A stretch of 64,000 nucleotides of DNA from Marinobacter zhanjiangensis (GTDB taxonomy: Bacteria > Pseudomonadota > Gammaproteobacteria > Pseudomonadales > Oleiphilaceae): the NCBI RefSeq assembly GCF_014651935.1, contig NZ_BMXV01000005.1, positions 186,001 through 250,000 on the forward strand. Reading direction: 5' to 3'. Positions 1 through 10,931 of this stretch are shown here, piece by piece. The position numbers were made by a program, and so were the translations under genes. How positions within the stretch are numbered: the stretch's first letter is position 1; each line of letters starts with the position of its first letter. The notes beneath the pieces were generated by a model. That model had not been told where the DNA came from. It ran no database searches and saw nothing but the letters and a program-made list of their open reading frames with translations.

Positions 1-33
1 AGGAGGACAGCACAGAAGTCCGAGAGCGAGCGA

Positions 34-127
34 TTGGGAACCCTGTTCCGGGACCTTCGAAAACAGGGACGTTTTCGAAGAGCCTACAGGGATGTATTCA
101 CGGCGTGTCCCGGAACAGGGTTCCCAA
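34..127. repeat. Nested inverted repeat with three hairpins
   Basis: A perfect 21-nt inverted repeat pairs 34-54 with 107-127 (left arm begins TTGGGAACCCTG). Inside it a second perfect hairpin pairs 55-64 with 71-80 (CTTCGAAAAC / GTTTTCGAAG) around a 6-nt loop. The core ACAGGG recurs at 64-69, 86-91 and 115-120, each time near the middle of a symmetrical word. No open reading frame here looks real. It resembles a multi-hairpin intergenic repeat rather than a simple terminator. Any mobility or function is unknown. Confidence 0.75.
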
Positions 128-250
128 TTGATCGCTCAGTCCGCCAAGTTCGAAGGCCTGGCTCAGCAACATTCCGTAACCAAATCTGTTTGAATTATAT
201 ACACACCTGTGGCCCACTATAGTCTGGTTCGGAGTCCGGAGAGCAGTCCC

Positions 251-499
251 ATGATGATCAACAATTCGCTGAATATTGGCATCCAGGGTATCCAGGACGG
301 CATGCAGGGAATGGAAGGTGCTGCCCGCAAGATCGCCCGCGGCGGCGCAGATGGCCCCCGTGGCACCGCCGAAGGCGGCAATAGCATGATCGAGCCCATC
401 ATCGACCTGAAGCTCTATAAACGCAGCGTCGAAGCCTCCGCCCAGGTGGTCAAGACCGCCGACGAAACCCTCGGCACCCTGCTGGATCTCAAAGCCTGA
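251..499 (+). CDS. Small flagellar rod-like protein (82 aa)
   Basis: The start at 251 is preceded by GGAGAG at 238-243, so the in-frame region upstream is not needed. The N-terminus (MMINNSLNIGIQGIQDG) and the C-terminus (KRSVEASAQVVKTADETLGTLLDLKA, residues about 57-82) resemble the two ends of flagellar rod and hook proteins, where a C-terminal helix ends in a 'KTADEMLGTLL' type motif. The middle is only about 35 residues, so this is far shorter than FlgC or FlgG. It may be a miniature axial-type protein or an unrelated protein with a similar helix. It lies between two inverted-repeat elements and upstream of a putative metallopeptidase gene. Function is not established. Confidence 0.7.
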   Translation: MMINNSLNIGIQGIQDGMQGMEGAARKIARGGADGPRGTAEGGNSMIEPIIDLKLYKRSVEASAQVVKTADETLGTLLDLKA

Positions 500-503
500 C
501 GTG

Positions 504-683
504 GTGTCCCGCTTGGTTAATTCGTTGACCTACTGCGCGACCTCGCGCCCTTCGGGAGCCACTGAGAGCCTTGATAGCTGTGTTGCACTGACTCGATTTG
601 GAACCACCAAACCTTCGCCACTGCGCCTTGCTCTCAAGGCTCTCAGTGGCTCAGTAGATCAACGAATTAACCAAGCGGGACAC
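504..683. repeat. 180-bp nested inverted repeat, MITE-like
   Basis: Perfect 25-nt terminal inverted repeats lie at 504-528 and 659-683 (left arm begins GTGTCCCGCTTGG). A second perfect 19-nt pair lies inside at 556-574 and 634-652 (left arm begins GAGCCACTGAGAG). The two pairs are separated by about 27 nt on the left and 6 nt on the right, so the left side carries an extra 20 nt or so. The interior (575-633) has no convincing coding potential. I saw no clear target-site duplication. It could be a non-autonomous mobile element or a large hairpin between the two flanking genes. Confidence 0.75.
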
Positions 684-697
684 TAGCGGGCCTGGCC

Positions 698-1396
698 ATG
701 GCAATATCCTCCGCATTACCGTCCGTTACCCCGTTCCCGGTACAGCCGGCCACCGCTCGTGGCAGCGTACCACCGGTCACTGCCTCGGAAAGCCGCAGCA
801 TCGCCGAATCCCGCAACCCGGAAACCGCCCGCGCCACCGACGAAACACCGGAAAACCGCGACGCCCGCAACGAACAGCGCCCCGACGCCGGGCAGGAAAA
901 AAGCGGCCAGAACGGCCAGCAGCTCGAGGAAGCCCAGCTCAAGGAACTGCGGGAACTGAAAGCCCGTGACCGGGAAGTCAGGGCCCACGAGCAGGCGCAC
1001 CAGGCTGTTGGCGGTCAGCACGCGGGCTCCGTCAGTTATACCTACCAGCGCGGCCCCGACGGCAACCAGTATGCCGTGGGCGGTGAAGTATCCATTGATC
1101 TGTCCCCGGTACAAGGCGATCCCCAGGCGACCATCGAAAAAATGCGCACCGTACGCGCCGCCGCCATGGCCCCCGCCGAACCCTCGGGGCAGGACCGCGC
1201 CGTGGCCGCCCAGGCCATGCAGCTGATGCTCCAGGCGCAGATGGAACTCTCCTCCGGGCAAAGCGCCGATGGCGAAAATGGCCAGGACAGTGAACCCGGT
1301 CGCAACCAGAGTATCAGCGCCGCCAATGCCTACCGGGACGTTTCCGGACTGGCTGACCCTGCCAGAGACAGGTCCTCCTTTCAGGCCGTTGCCTGA
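698..1396 (+). CDS. SprA-related putative metallopeptidase (232 aa)
   Basis: The N-terminal 85 residues are low-complexity and charged, followed by a short helical stretch (about 68-95) and a conserved core. The core has a zinc-protease-like HExxH motif, HEQAH at residues 97-101, followed by VGGQHAGSVSYTYQRGPDG and YAVGGEVSIDLSP. This matches my memory of the SprA-related family (PF12118, 'putative metalloprotease CJM1_0395'). No signal peptide is visible and no third zinc ligand was identified. The start at 698 has only a weak ribosome binding site. The upstream gene encodes a small rod-like protein, which hints at flagellar or envelope work, but that is inference. Confidence 0.75.
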   Translation: MAISSALPSVTPFPVQPATARGSVPPVTASESRSIAESRNPETARATDETPENRDARNEQRPDAGQEKSGQNGQQLEEAQLKELRELKARDREVRAHEQAHQAVGGQHAGSVSYTYQRGPDGNQYAVGGEVSIDLSPVQGDPQATIEKMRTVRAAAMAPAEPSGQDRAVAAQAMQLMLQAQMELSSGQSADGENGQDSEPGRNQSISAANAYRDVSGLADPARDRSSFQAVA

Positions 1397-1636
1397 TACC
1401 TCTCCTTCGCCTGCCACCTCTCTGTCCAAAATACCCGCTTGTGCCCGGGAAATGTCTTGACAACACGACTGCTATAAACGTATGTTTCAAACAGCTGTTT
1501 GAAGCGACCATTAGAGAATATCGCTGAGCATCAAATCCCGGACTTCCGGTTTGCCCTGACAGGGATTGACCGGTTTAACCAGTAATACCATCAGGCCCGA
1601 TCTGTGATCGAACCTGATCGACGTGAGGTGAATTTC

Positions 1637-3436
1637 ATGCCCGAATATAAAGCGCCCCTGCGTGATATCCAGTTCGTAATGAAGGAGCTGCTTGGCAGCG
1701 AACAGCATTATGCTTCCATCGAGGGTGCGGAAGACGCCACCCCGGACATGGTGGATGCCATTATCCAGGAAGGTGCCAAGTTCTGTGAGCAGGTGCTTTC
1801 ACCCCTGAACCAGGTAGGTGACCGCGAAGGCTGCACCCTGGGCGAAGACGGCGTGAAAACCCCCACCGGTTTCCGTGAAGCCTACCAGCAGTATGTCGAA
1901 GGCGGCTGGCCCTCCATGACATCCGACACCGAGTATGGCGGCCAGGGCCTGCCCAGCTCCGTGGGTATCGTGATGAGCGAAATGGTGGGCACCGCCAACT
2001 GGTCCTGGGGCATGTACCCGGGGCTGAGCCACGGCGCCATGAACACCCTGGAAGCCCACGGCACCGAAGAACAGAAGCAGACCTACCTCACCAGGCTGAT
2101 CAGCGGTGAGTGGACCGGCACCATGTGCCTGACCGAGTCCCATTGCGGCTCCGACCTGGGCACCCTGCGCACCAAGGCCGAGCCCAACGCCGACGGCAGC
2201 TACAGCATTACCGGCACCAAGATTTTCATCTCCGCCGGCGAGCACGACATGGCCGATAATATCGTCCACATCGTACTGGCGCGTCTGCCGGGTGCCCCGG
2301 AAGGCACCAAAGGTATTTCGCTCTTTATCGTACCCAAGTGCCTGCCCAATGAAGACGGCGCCGCTGGTGAGCGCAACGCCCTGTCCTGTGGCTCCCTGGA
2401 GCACAAGATGGGCATCCACGGAAACGCCACCTGCGTGATGAACTTCGACGGCGCCAAAGGCTGGCTGATCGGGCCCGAGAACAAGGGCCTGAACTGCATG
2501 TTCACCTTTATGAACGTAGCCCGTATCGGTACCGCCATCCAGGGCCTGGGCTCCGCCGAGCTGGGCTTCCAGGGTTCGCTGGCCTATGCCAAGGACCGTC
2601 TGGCCATGCGTTCCCTGTCCGGTGCCAAGAACCCGGACGGTATCGCCGACCCGATCATTGTGCACCCCGACGTCCGTCGCATGCTGCTGACCCAGAAAGC
2701 CGTCGCAGAGGGCGCCCGTGCCCTGATCTACCTGGCGGCACAGCAGTCCGACATTGTGGTTCGCGGCAAGACCGAGGAAGAGCGCAAGGCCGCCGACGCC
2801 ATGCTGGGCTTCCTGACCCCGATCGCCAAGGCGTTCCTGACCGAAATCGGTTACGAATCCGCCAACCTGGGCATGCAGGTCTTCGGTGGCCACGGTTTCA
2901 TCTCCGAGTGGGGCATGGAACAGAACGTTCGTGATGCCCGTATCGGCACCATCTACGAAGGCACCACCGGCATTCAGGCGCTGGACCTGCTGGGTCGCAA
3001 GGTGTTGATGAGCCAGGGTGAGGCGCTCAAGCAATTTACCAAGATCGTTCACGTATTCTGCAAGGAAAACGCCGACGACGAACAGATGAAGGAATTCATC
3101 GAGCCGCTCCAGAAGCTCAACAAGGAGTGGGGTGACATCACCATGAAGCTGGGCATGACGGCCATGCAGAACCGTGAAGAAGTGGGTGCCGCTGCGGTGG
3201 ACTACCTGATGTACTCCGGTTATGCCGTCTTCGCTTACCTGTGGGCCCGCTCCGCCAAGGTGGCCCTGGGCGCGATGCGGGAAGGCACCCCCGAGGAAGC
3301 CTTCTACAATGCCAAGGTGCAGACCGCGCGCTTCTACTTCAAGCGCCTGCTGCCGCGCACCCGTACCCACGTGGAAACCATGTTCGCCGGTGCCGACAGC
3401 CTGCTGGACATGCAGGAAGAGCACTTCGCGTTTTAA
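1637..3436 (+). CDS. Acyl-CoA dehydrogenase, long (~600 aa) type
   Basis: A 599-aa FAD-dependent acyl-CoA dehydrogenase that would catalyse the first oxidation of fatty acid beta-oxidation. The ordinary fold is extended by about 200 C-terminal residues, as in the Pseudomonas PA0506/PA0508 type. Visible motifs are MCLTESHCGSDLG (FAD/substrate loop), FGGHGFISEWGMEQNVRDARI, and IYEGTTGIQA with the likely catalytic base Glu441. The start at 1637 (MPEYKAPL) is chosen because GAGGTG at 1625-1630 is well spaced and because the paralogue at 3714 begins with the same MxxYKAPL. A terminator-like hairpin lies downstream, so the two paralogues may be transcribed separately. Chain-length preference cannot be read from sequence. 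Confidence 0.95.
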   Translation: MPEYKAPLRDIQFVMKELLGSEQHYASIEGAEDATPDMVDAIIQEGAKFCEQVLSPLNQVGDREGCTLGEDGVKTPTGFREAYQQYVEGGWPSMTSDTEYGGQGLPSSVGIVMSEMVGTANWSWGMYPGLSHGAMNTLEAHGTEEQKQTYLTRLISGEWTGTMCLTESHCGSDLGTLRTKAEPNADGSYSITGTKIFISAGEHDMADNIVHIVLARLPGAPEGTKGISLFIVPKCLPNEDGAAGERNALSCGSLEHKMGIHGNATCVMNFDGAKGWLIGPENKGLNCMFTFMNVARIGTAIQGLGSAELGFQGSLAYAKDRLAMRSLSGAKNPDGIADPIIVHPDVRRMLLTQKAVAEGARALIYLAAQQSDIVVRGKTEEERKAADAMLGFLTPIAKAFLTEIGYESANLGMQVFGGHGFISEWGMEQNVRDARIGTIYEGTTGIQALDLLGRKVLMSQGEALKQFTKIVHVFCKENADDEQMKEFIEPLQKLNKEWGDITMKLGMTAMQNREEVGAAAVDYLMYSGYAVFAYLWARSAKVALGAMREGTPEEAFYNAKVQTARFYFKRLLPRTRTHVETMFAGADSLLDMQEEHFAF

Positions 3437-3550
3437 GGAATGCTGACTGACCACGGCCGCCGGGTGGCGGTCGGGGTTGATCATGGCTTCCTGCCGGTTT
3501 CGGCCCGGGAGTCTGTTCGGTATACACTTGCAGACTTCTGATGCCAGTCC

Positions 3551-3582
3551 AGCCCGCATTCCGCAAGGAGGCGGGCTTTTTT
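3551..3582 (+). terminator. Rho-independent terminator
   Basis: AGCCCGC at 3551-3557 pairs with GCGGGCT at 3571-3577 and is followed by a run of six T. It lies about 115 nt after the first acyl-CoA dehydrogenase and about 130 nt before the second. Confidence 0.8.
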
Positions 3583-3713
3583 GTTACCAGGGGCCAATCC
3601 AAACTGGTGCATCCGGATCGATGCGTTAAACTGTGGCTCCCCGATAATAATCTGTATCCGGCAACGGACAGTACATTCAATACCCCCATACCGACAGTAG
3701 TGGAGAAAACCTG

Positions 3714-5504
3714 ATGGCTGACTACAAGGCCCCGTTACAGGAAATCCGATTCGTGATGAACGAGGTGTTCGACGCCCCGTCACTCTGGGCGTCCATGCCC
3801 CGTCTGGCAGACCGTGTGGACCCGGATACCGCCGACGCCATTGTCGAGGAAGCCGGCAAGGTCACCACCAATGTCATTGCACCCCTGAACCGTGAAGGCG
3901 ACGAGCAGGGTTGCCAGTGGAACAATGGCGAGGTCACCACCCCTGAGGGCTTCCGCGAAGCCTACCAGACCATCGTGGAAGGCGGCTGGAATGGCCTTGG
4001 TGGCAATCCGGACTTTGGTGGCATGGGTATGCCCAAGACCCTGGTGGTGCAGTTCGAAGAGATGCTGCAGGCCTCCAACATGGCTCTGGGCCTGGCTCCC
4101 ATGCTGACCGCCGGTGCCTGCCTGGCCCTGGACGCCCATGGCAGCGAAGCGCTGAAGGAAAAGTATCTGCCCAATCTTTATTCCGGCGTCTGGTCCGGTT
4201 CCATGGACCTGACCGAGCCTCACTGTGGCACCGACCTGGGCATCATGCGTACCAGGGCGGAACCGCAGGGCGACGGCAGCTATCGCCTCACCGGCACCAA
4301 GATCTTTATCACCTGGGGCGAGCACGACATGGCCGAGAACATCGTCCATTTCGTACTGGCCAAGCTGCCGGACGCCCCCAAGGGGCCTAAGGGTATCTCC
4401 CTGTTCCTGGTGCCCAAGTTCCTGGTCAATGACGATGGCTCCCTGGGCGAGCGCAACGAGTTCAGCTGTGGTTCCCTCGAGAAGAAAATGGGCATCAAGG
4501 GCTCCGCCACCTGTGTCATGAACTTTGATGGCGCCAAAGGCTGGCTGGTGGGTGAAGAGAACAAGGGCCTGGCAGCCATGTTCACCATGATGAACTACGA
4601 GCGCCTGGGTGTGGGCATCCAGGGTCTCGCCGCTGCCGAGGCGTCGCTGCAGAGTGCCCGGGAATATGCCTTCGAGCGCACCCAGAGCCGCGCTCCCACT
4701 GGTGCCCGCAACCCGGACAAGGCGGCAGACCCGCTGGTGGTCCATCCGGACGTGCGGCGCATGCTGCTGACCATGAAAGGCTATGTGGAGGGCGGGCGTG
4801 CCTTCTCCACTTACGTCGGGCAGTGGCTGGATATCGCCAAGTTTTCCGACAACGATGATGACCGCAAGAAGGCCGAGGGCCTGGTAGCGCTGCTCACTCC
4901 GGTCGCCAAGGCGTTCCTCACCGACCGCGGCTTCGATATGTGTGTGGTGGGCCAGCAGGTCTTCGGTGGTCACGGCTACATCCGTGAATGGGGCCAGGAG
5001 CAGTTGGTGCGGGATGCCCGTATTACCCAGATCTACGAGGGTGCCAACGGCATCCAGGCCCTGGATCTCATGGCCCGCAAGGTGGTGGGTAGCCAGGGCA
5101 AGCTCTATGAACTGTTCGCCGAAGACATGGCGGCCTTCATCGAGGAGGAACAGGCCAATCCGGCCCTGGAGCCTTTCCTGAGCCCCCTGGCCGCGGCCCT
5201 GGAGCGTCTCTCCGATGTCACCGACCAGGTGCTGGAGCAGGCCAAGGACGATCCCGATGCCCCGGGTGCGGCGTCGGCGGATTACACCAACCTGTTCGGC
5301 ATGACCGCGTTGGCCTTCATGTGGGCGAAGATCGTGGTGGCGGCCGCTCCCAAGGCCGAGGGCGACAGCTCCGGCTTCTACAGCGGCAAGCTCAAGACGG
5401 CACAGTTCTACTTCCAGCGCATGCTGCCCCAGGCAGTGGCTCTGGCGGAGAGTGTACGCAGTGGCAGTGGCTCCATGATGAAGCATGCCGACAACGAGTT
5501 CTGA
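3714..5504 (+). CDS. Acyl-CoA dehydrogenase, paralogue of the preceding gene
   Basis: A 596-aa FAD acyl-CoA dehydrogenase, plainly paralogous to the protein encoded at 1637-3436 along its whole length. Shared blocks include YKAPLxEIxFVM at the start, MDLTEPHCGTDLG, VMNFDGAKGWLVG, FGGHGYIREWGQEQLVRDARI, and IYEGANGIQALDLMARKV with likely catalytic Glu442. It probably acts in beta-oxidation on a different acyl-chain range. GGAGA at 3702-3706 supports the start. A perfect 18-bp hairpin follows. The two copies differ mainly in the C-terminal 120 residues, which fits a division of substrate range or partner, but that is inference. Confidence 0.95.
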   Translation: MADYKAPLQEIRFVMNEVFDAPSLWASMPRLADRVDPDTADAIVEEAGKVTTNVIAPLNREGDEQGCQWNNGEVTTPEGFREAYQTIVEGGWNGLGGNPDFGGMGMPKTLVVQFEEMLQASNMALGLAPMLTAGACLALDAHGSEALKEKYLPNLYSGVWSGSMDLTEPHCGTDLGIMRTRAEPQGDGSYRLTGTKIFITWGEHDMAENIVHFVLAKLPDAPKGPKGISLFLVPKFLVNDDGSLGERNEFSCGSLEKKMGIKGSATCVMNFDGAKGWLVGEENKGLAAMFTMMNYERLGVGIQGLAAAEASLQSAREYAFERTQSRAPTGARNPDKAADPLVVHPDVRRMLLTMKGYVEGGRAFSTYVGQWLDIAKFSDNDDDRKKAEGLVALLTPVAKAFLTDRGFDMCVVGQQVFGGHGYIREWGQEQLVRDARITQIYEGANGIQALDLMARKVVGSQGKLYELFAEDMAAFIEEEQANPALEPFLSPLAAALERLSDVTDQVLEQAKDDPDAPGAASADYTNLFGMTALAFMWAKIVVAAAPKAEGDSSGFYSGKLKTAQFYFQRMLPQAVALAESVRSGSGSMMKHADNEF

Positions 5505-5527
5505 TCCAGATCAACAGGCATGCGATT

Positions 5528-5565
5528 AACCACAAGAGGCCGGCATTTGCCGGCCTCTTGTGGTT
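5528..5565. terminator. Strong hairpin, probable terminator
   Basis: Positions 5528-5545 pair perfectly with 5548-5565 (arm AACCACAAGAGGCCGGCA), giving an 18-bp stem with a two-base loop. There is no good T-run on the plus strand. It lies 24 nt after the acyl-CoA dehydrogenase stop. Confidence 0.6.
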
Positions 5566-5640
5566 GGGGCCAATTGACACCATGTCTCTGACAGGCGCAT
5601 GGTTAAACAGCCCAACAAGCCATTACCAGGGGAGGTAAGC

Positions 5641-5904
5641 ATGAGCATGAAAGACGATCTCAACAAACTCAACGAAACCGTCAAACAGTACCGGGACGAA
5701 CTGCGTGTCCAGATGCACCTGGCCCAGCAGGATGTCCGTGACGAGTGGGATGACCTGGATGAATACTGGGACAAGTTCCGCCAGAAGCTGGACGATATCC
5801 GCCACGATGCGGATGGCGTCGGCCAGGACACCCGGGAAACCGCTTACAACCTGGGTGAAGAACTGAAAGCCGGGTATGAGCGTATTCGCAAGCGGCTGAA
5901 GTAG
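5641..5904 (+). CDS. Small charged helical protein (87 aa)
   Basis: I do not recognise a family with a known function. The protein is almost wholly charged and predicted helical. It has heptad-like spacing in DDLNKLNETVKQYRDELRVQ (about 5-24) and DDLDEYWDKFRQKLDDIRHD (about 37-56), and a basic C-terminus. It has no cysteine, signal peptide or membrane segment, so a cytoplasmic coiled-coil or stress-type protein is possible. GGAGG at 5631-5635 supports the start at 5641; an in-frame start at 5599 would add 14 residues with no comparable binding site. Its stop is only 3 nt from the convergent holA stop. Confidence 0.75.
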   Translation: MSMKDDLNKLNETVKQYRDELRVQMHLAQQDVRDEWDDLDEYWDKFRQKLDDIRHDADGVGQDTRETAYNLGEELKAGYERIRKRLK

Positions 5905-5907
5905 GCG

Positions 5908-6909
5908 TTACTGCCTCAGCAGCGTGGCCAGGTCCGACAGGTGATGCCAGGGGGGCAAGTCGCCGAAGCCCTTGGCAGCGCGGTCGGCATTGCTGCACAG
6001 GTTCAGGGCCTGGTGCAGTTGTGGGGTATTCAGACGTCGTGCCGCCTGTTCAATCGCCCGGGCGCGTTGGGGCTGAAACACGCCGTTTTTCTTGAGAAAA
6101 GTGCCGGGCACTTCCCGGTTCTTCATGGCCTGTTGCAGGGCCAGGGTCATGTTGATGTCTCTCACCAGCATGGCCAGCAGGCCGAGAGGATTCTCGCCTT
6201 CCTGCCTCAGCGTGGCGATGACCTTCTGGGCATGGGCCGCGCGGCCCGCCAGCAGATCGGTAATCACCTCGAAGATATTGAAGCGCGCACTGTACTGCAC
6301 CGCATCTTCCACCACATCCTCGTTGATGGTCTTGTCCGGTGTCAGCAATTCCAGGCGGTCCAGCTCCTGGCTGGCGGCCAGCAAGTTGCCTTCCAGTCGC
6401 TCTGCAAGCAGGTTGAGAGCGCCCTGGGTCAGGGTCAGCCCCCGGGACCGGGCCCGTTGCTGTAGCCAGCCCCCGAATTTGTCGGGGTCGATGGGCCACA
6501 CGGTTACATGCACGCCGGCTTTCTGCAGCTGCTTGTACCACTTGCGTTTGGTTTCAGCCGCATCCAGCCGCGCGCTGATCAGCAGCAGGAGAATGTCGTC
6601 AGCGGGTTTGATCAGAGCCTGCTCGATCACGTCGCGACCATCACCCAGTTTGCCCGTGGGCAGGTGAATCTCGATCCGGCGTTGTTCGGCGAACAGTGAC
6701 ATGGCGCTCAGTTCATCCCGCACCGCCCCCCAGTTCAGGTGCTGGTCGGCGTAGTAGACCTGGCGGTCATTGAAGCCTGCGCCCCGGGCCCGGGTGCGGA
6801 TCTGGTCGCAGGCCTCCTGCACCAGCAGTGGCTCATCCCCGGAGACCAGATAGACCGGCGCCAGGGATTTCTCCAGCGCCGGGCCCAGTTGTCCGGGGTT
6901 GATCTTCAT
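5908..6909 (-). CDS. holA: DNA polymerase III subunit delta
   Basis: A 333-aa clamp-loader subunit that opens the beta sliding clamp so that DNA polymerase III becomes processive. The N-terminal portion (LAPVYLVSGDEPLLVQEACDQIR, about 16-38) and the C-terminal helical part ending HHLSDLATLLRQ match HolA, and the length matches the E. coli protein (343 aa). The start overlaps the lptE stop by 4 nt (ATGA), so it is the last gene of the leuS-lptE-holA unit, an order common in gammaproteobacteria. No separate promoter is apparent. Confidence 0.95.
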   Translation of the reverse strand: MKINPGQLGPALEKSLAPVYLVSGDEPLLVQEACDQIRTRARGAGFNDRQVYYADQHLNWGAVRDELSAMSLFAEQRRIEIHLPTGKLGDGRDVIEQALIKPADDILLLLISARLDAAETKRKWYKQLQKAGVHVTVWPIDPDKFGGWLQQRARSRGLTLTQGALNLLAERLEGNLLAASQELDRLELLTPDKTINEDVVEDAVQYSARFNIFEVITDLLAGRAAHAQKVIATLRQEGENPLGLLAMLVRDINMTLALQQAMKNREVPGTFLKKNGVFQPQRARAIEQAARRLNTPQLHQALNLCSNADRAAKGFGDLPPWHHLSDLATLLRQ

Positions 6910-7466
6910 GGTGACGTCTTCTGCTGCTCTTCGGTGGCTTCCAGGATCTCGTCGATGCGCTGCTGATCGAAAGCCACCAGCCGGTAGCCGATCTGCCGTA
7001 CCAGGTTGTCGTACAGCTGCTGTTCGATTTCCTGTTGTTCCCGGCGTTTGGCGAGCACGCTGTCGGAATCATAGCGGTAGCTCTGGGCGGCGCTGACATC
7101 GGTCTCCGCCAACAGGGGAATACCATCCCGCGTTTGCAGGGCCACACTCACTGTCTGGCGCAGCTCGTATTCGGCGGCCTCGGCCTGGGCGGTGATGGCG
7201 CTGGTGCGCTGGTTCTGCCGGAAATTGCCCAGCAGAAGCAGGTGGGCGGCCTCTTCACGGGTGTCGGCGAGTTCCACGTTGCCGATGGTGAACTGCGATT
7301 TCAGCGAGCGGCACAGCTCGGTGGGAACGTCGTCCTGGCAGCCGACCCACAGGGGTTCCAGGGCCGAAGGTACCGGTGAGGCACCACGCAGCTGGAACCC
7401 GCAGGCACTGACCACCAGGGCCAGCAGAGCAAGGGGCAGAGCATTTCTGAGCGTTTTCATTGCCAT
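6906..7466 (-). CDS. lptE: LPS-assembly lipoprotein LptE
   Basis: An outer-membrane lipoprotein that plugs the LptD barrel and helps insert lipopolysaccharide into the outer leaflet. The 186-aa protein has a lipoprotein signal (hydrophobic LPLALLALVVSAC, with the lipobox cysteine at about residue 22) followed by GFQLRG, the usual first motif of LptE. A second in-frame start lies two codons in, at 7460. The C-terminal 35 residues are charged and helical. It sits between leuS and holA, with 4-nt overlap to holA, which is the conserved location. Confidence 0.93.
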   Translation of the reverse strand: MAMKTLRNALPLALLALVVSACGFQLRGASPVPSALEPLWVGCQDDVPTELCRSLKSQFTIGNVELADTREEAAHLLLLGNFRQNQRTSAITAQAEAAEYELRQTVSVALQTRDGIPLLAETDVSAAQSYRYDSDSVLAKRREQQEIEQQLYDNLVRQIGYRLVAFDQQRIDEILEATEEQQKTSP

Positions 7467-7492
7467 CTCCCGGGCTGACCCGCTGGTGTCTG

Positions 7493-10129
<2,637 letters not shown>

Positions 10130-10246
10130 TCAGAAAAGAGTGAATAAGAGGGCCGGACATTCTAACGTACTGGCGGCACAACAGGTAGCCTGCCAAATGG
10201 CCTGCTTTGTGCCACACTGGACAAAATAACCCTGTAAGGAGTGGCC

Positions 10247-10807
10247 ATGACCGACCAGGACAGAAAAGATCAGCCAAAACAGCTCTCAAGCCAGGCCCTG
10301 AAGGCCTATGACCGGATGCTCGAGCGGGTCGAGTCCCGCCTGGCAGAAACCGAGGAGCGCACCCTGGACACCCTGCGCGAGGAAATCGATGACGCGGTGG
10401 AGTTCGAGTCCGAACTCAAGCGCCTGACGCGGGATGAGGCCAGCCTGCTCGCCGCCTACCTGCGTCGCGACCTGGAACACCTGGTAACCTACGTGGAAGG
10501 CACCGGTGAGGGCCTCAGGGAATGGCTGCAACTGGACCTGTCACTACTGGAGCACAAGCTGGCGGACCTGCTGTTCTCCATCGCCGACAAGACCCGGCTG
10601 GACACCCTCGAGCTGGACCAGAAACTCCACAACGAGGATGTGACCCACTACCTGGCGGGTGAAGTGGCTACCGCCGGCATGTTCCGCTGCCTCAGCTGCG
10701 GCCACATGAAATGCCTCACCGCCACCAGCCAGCTGGAACCCTGTGAAGCCTGTGAAAGTCACTACTTCGAACGGGTCTCCGGGCAGTGGCCCGAACGGTC
10801 CCAGTGA
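10247..10807 (+). CDS. Zinc-ribbon protein (DUF1451 / YbeL type)
   Basis: A 186-aa protein with a long charged helical N-terminal part (about 10-145) and a C-terminal zinc ribbon, CLSCGHMKCLTATSQLEPCEAC, with two CxxC pairs. This is the YbeL/DUF1451 arrangement, a family of unknown function whose members often lie next to leuS. AAGGAG at 10236-10241 with 5-nt spacing supports ATG at 10247 over GTG at 10241. It is divergent from leuS. No function can be assigned beyond probable zinc binding. Confidence 0.88.
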   Translation: MTDQDRKDQPKQLSSQALKAYDRMLERVESRLAETEERTLDTLREEIDDAVEFESELKRLTRDEASLLAAYLRRDLEHLVTYVEGTGEGLREWLQLDLSLLEHKLADLLFSIADKTRLDTLELDQKLHNEDVTHYLAGEVATAGMFRCLSCGHMKCLTATSQLEPCEACESHYFERVSGQWPERSQ

Positions 10808-10931
10808 CAGGCTGAACTGAGCCCGATTTTCCGGTAGAATCCTGCCTCTGTTTTCAGGACCCTCCGGCGCGGCACCCGATGCTGTTTCCGGAGGTTCCGC
10901 AATGCCATTGACCAACACGAGTAAGGGTTCC

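Noticed and set aside
34-222. 62-codon frame at the left edge
   Set aside because: It runs through the nested inverted repeat, so the reading frame is a by-product of the repeat.
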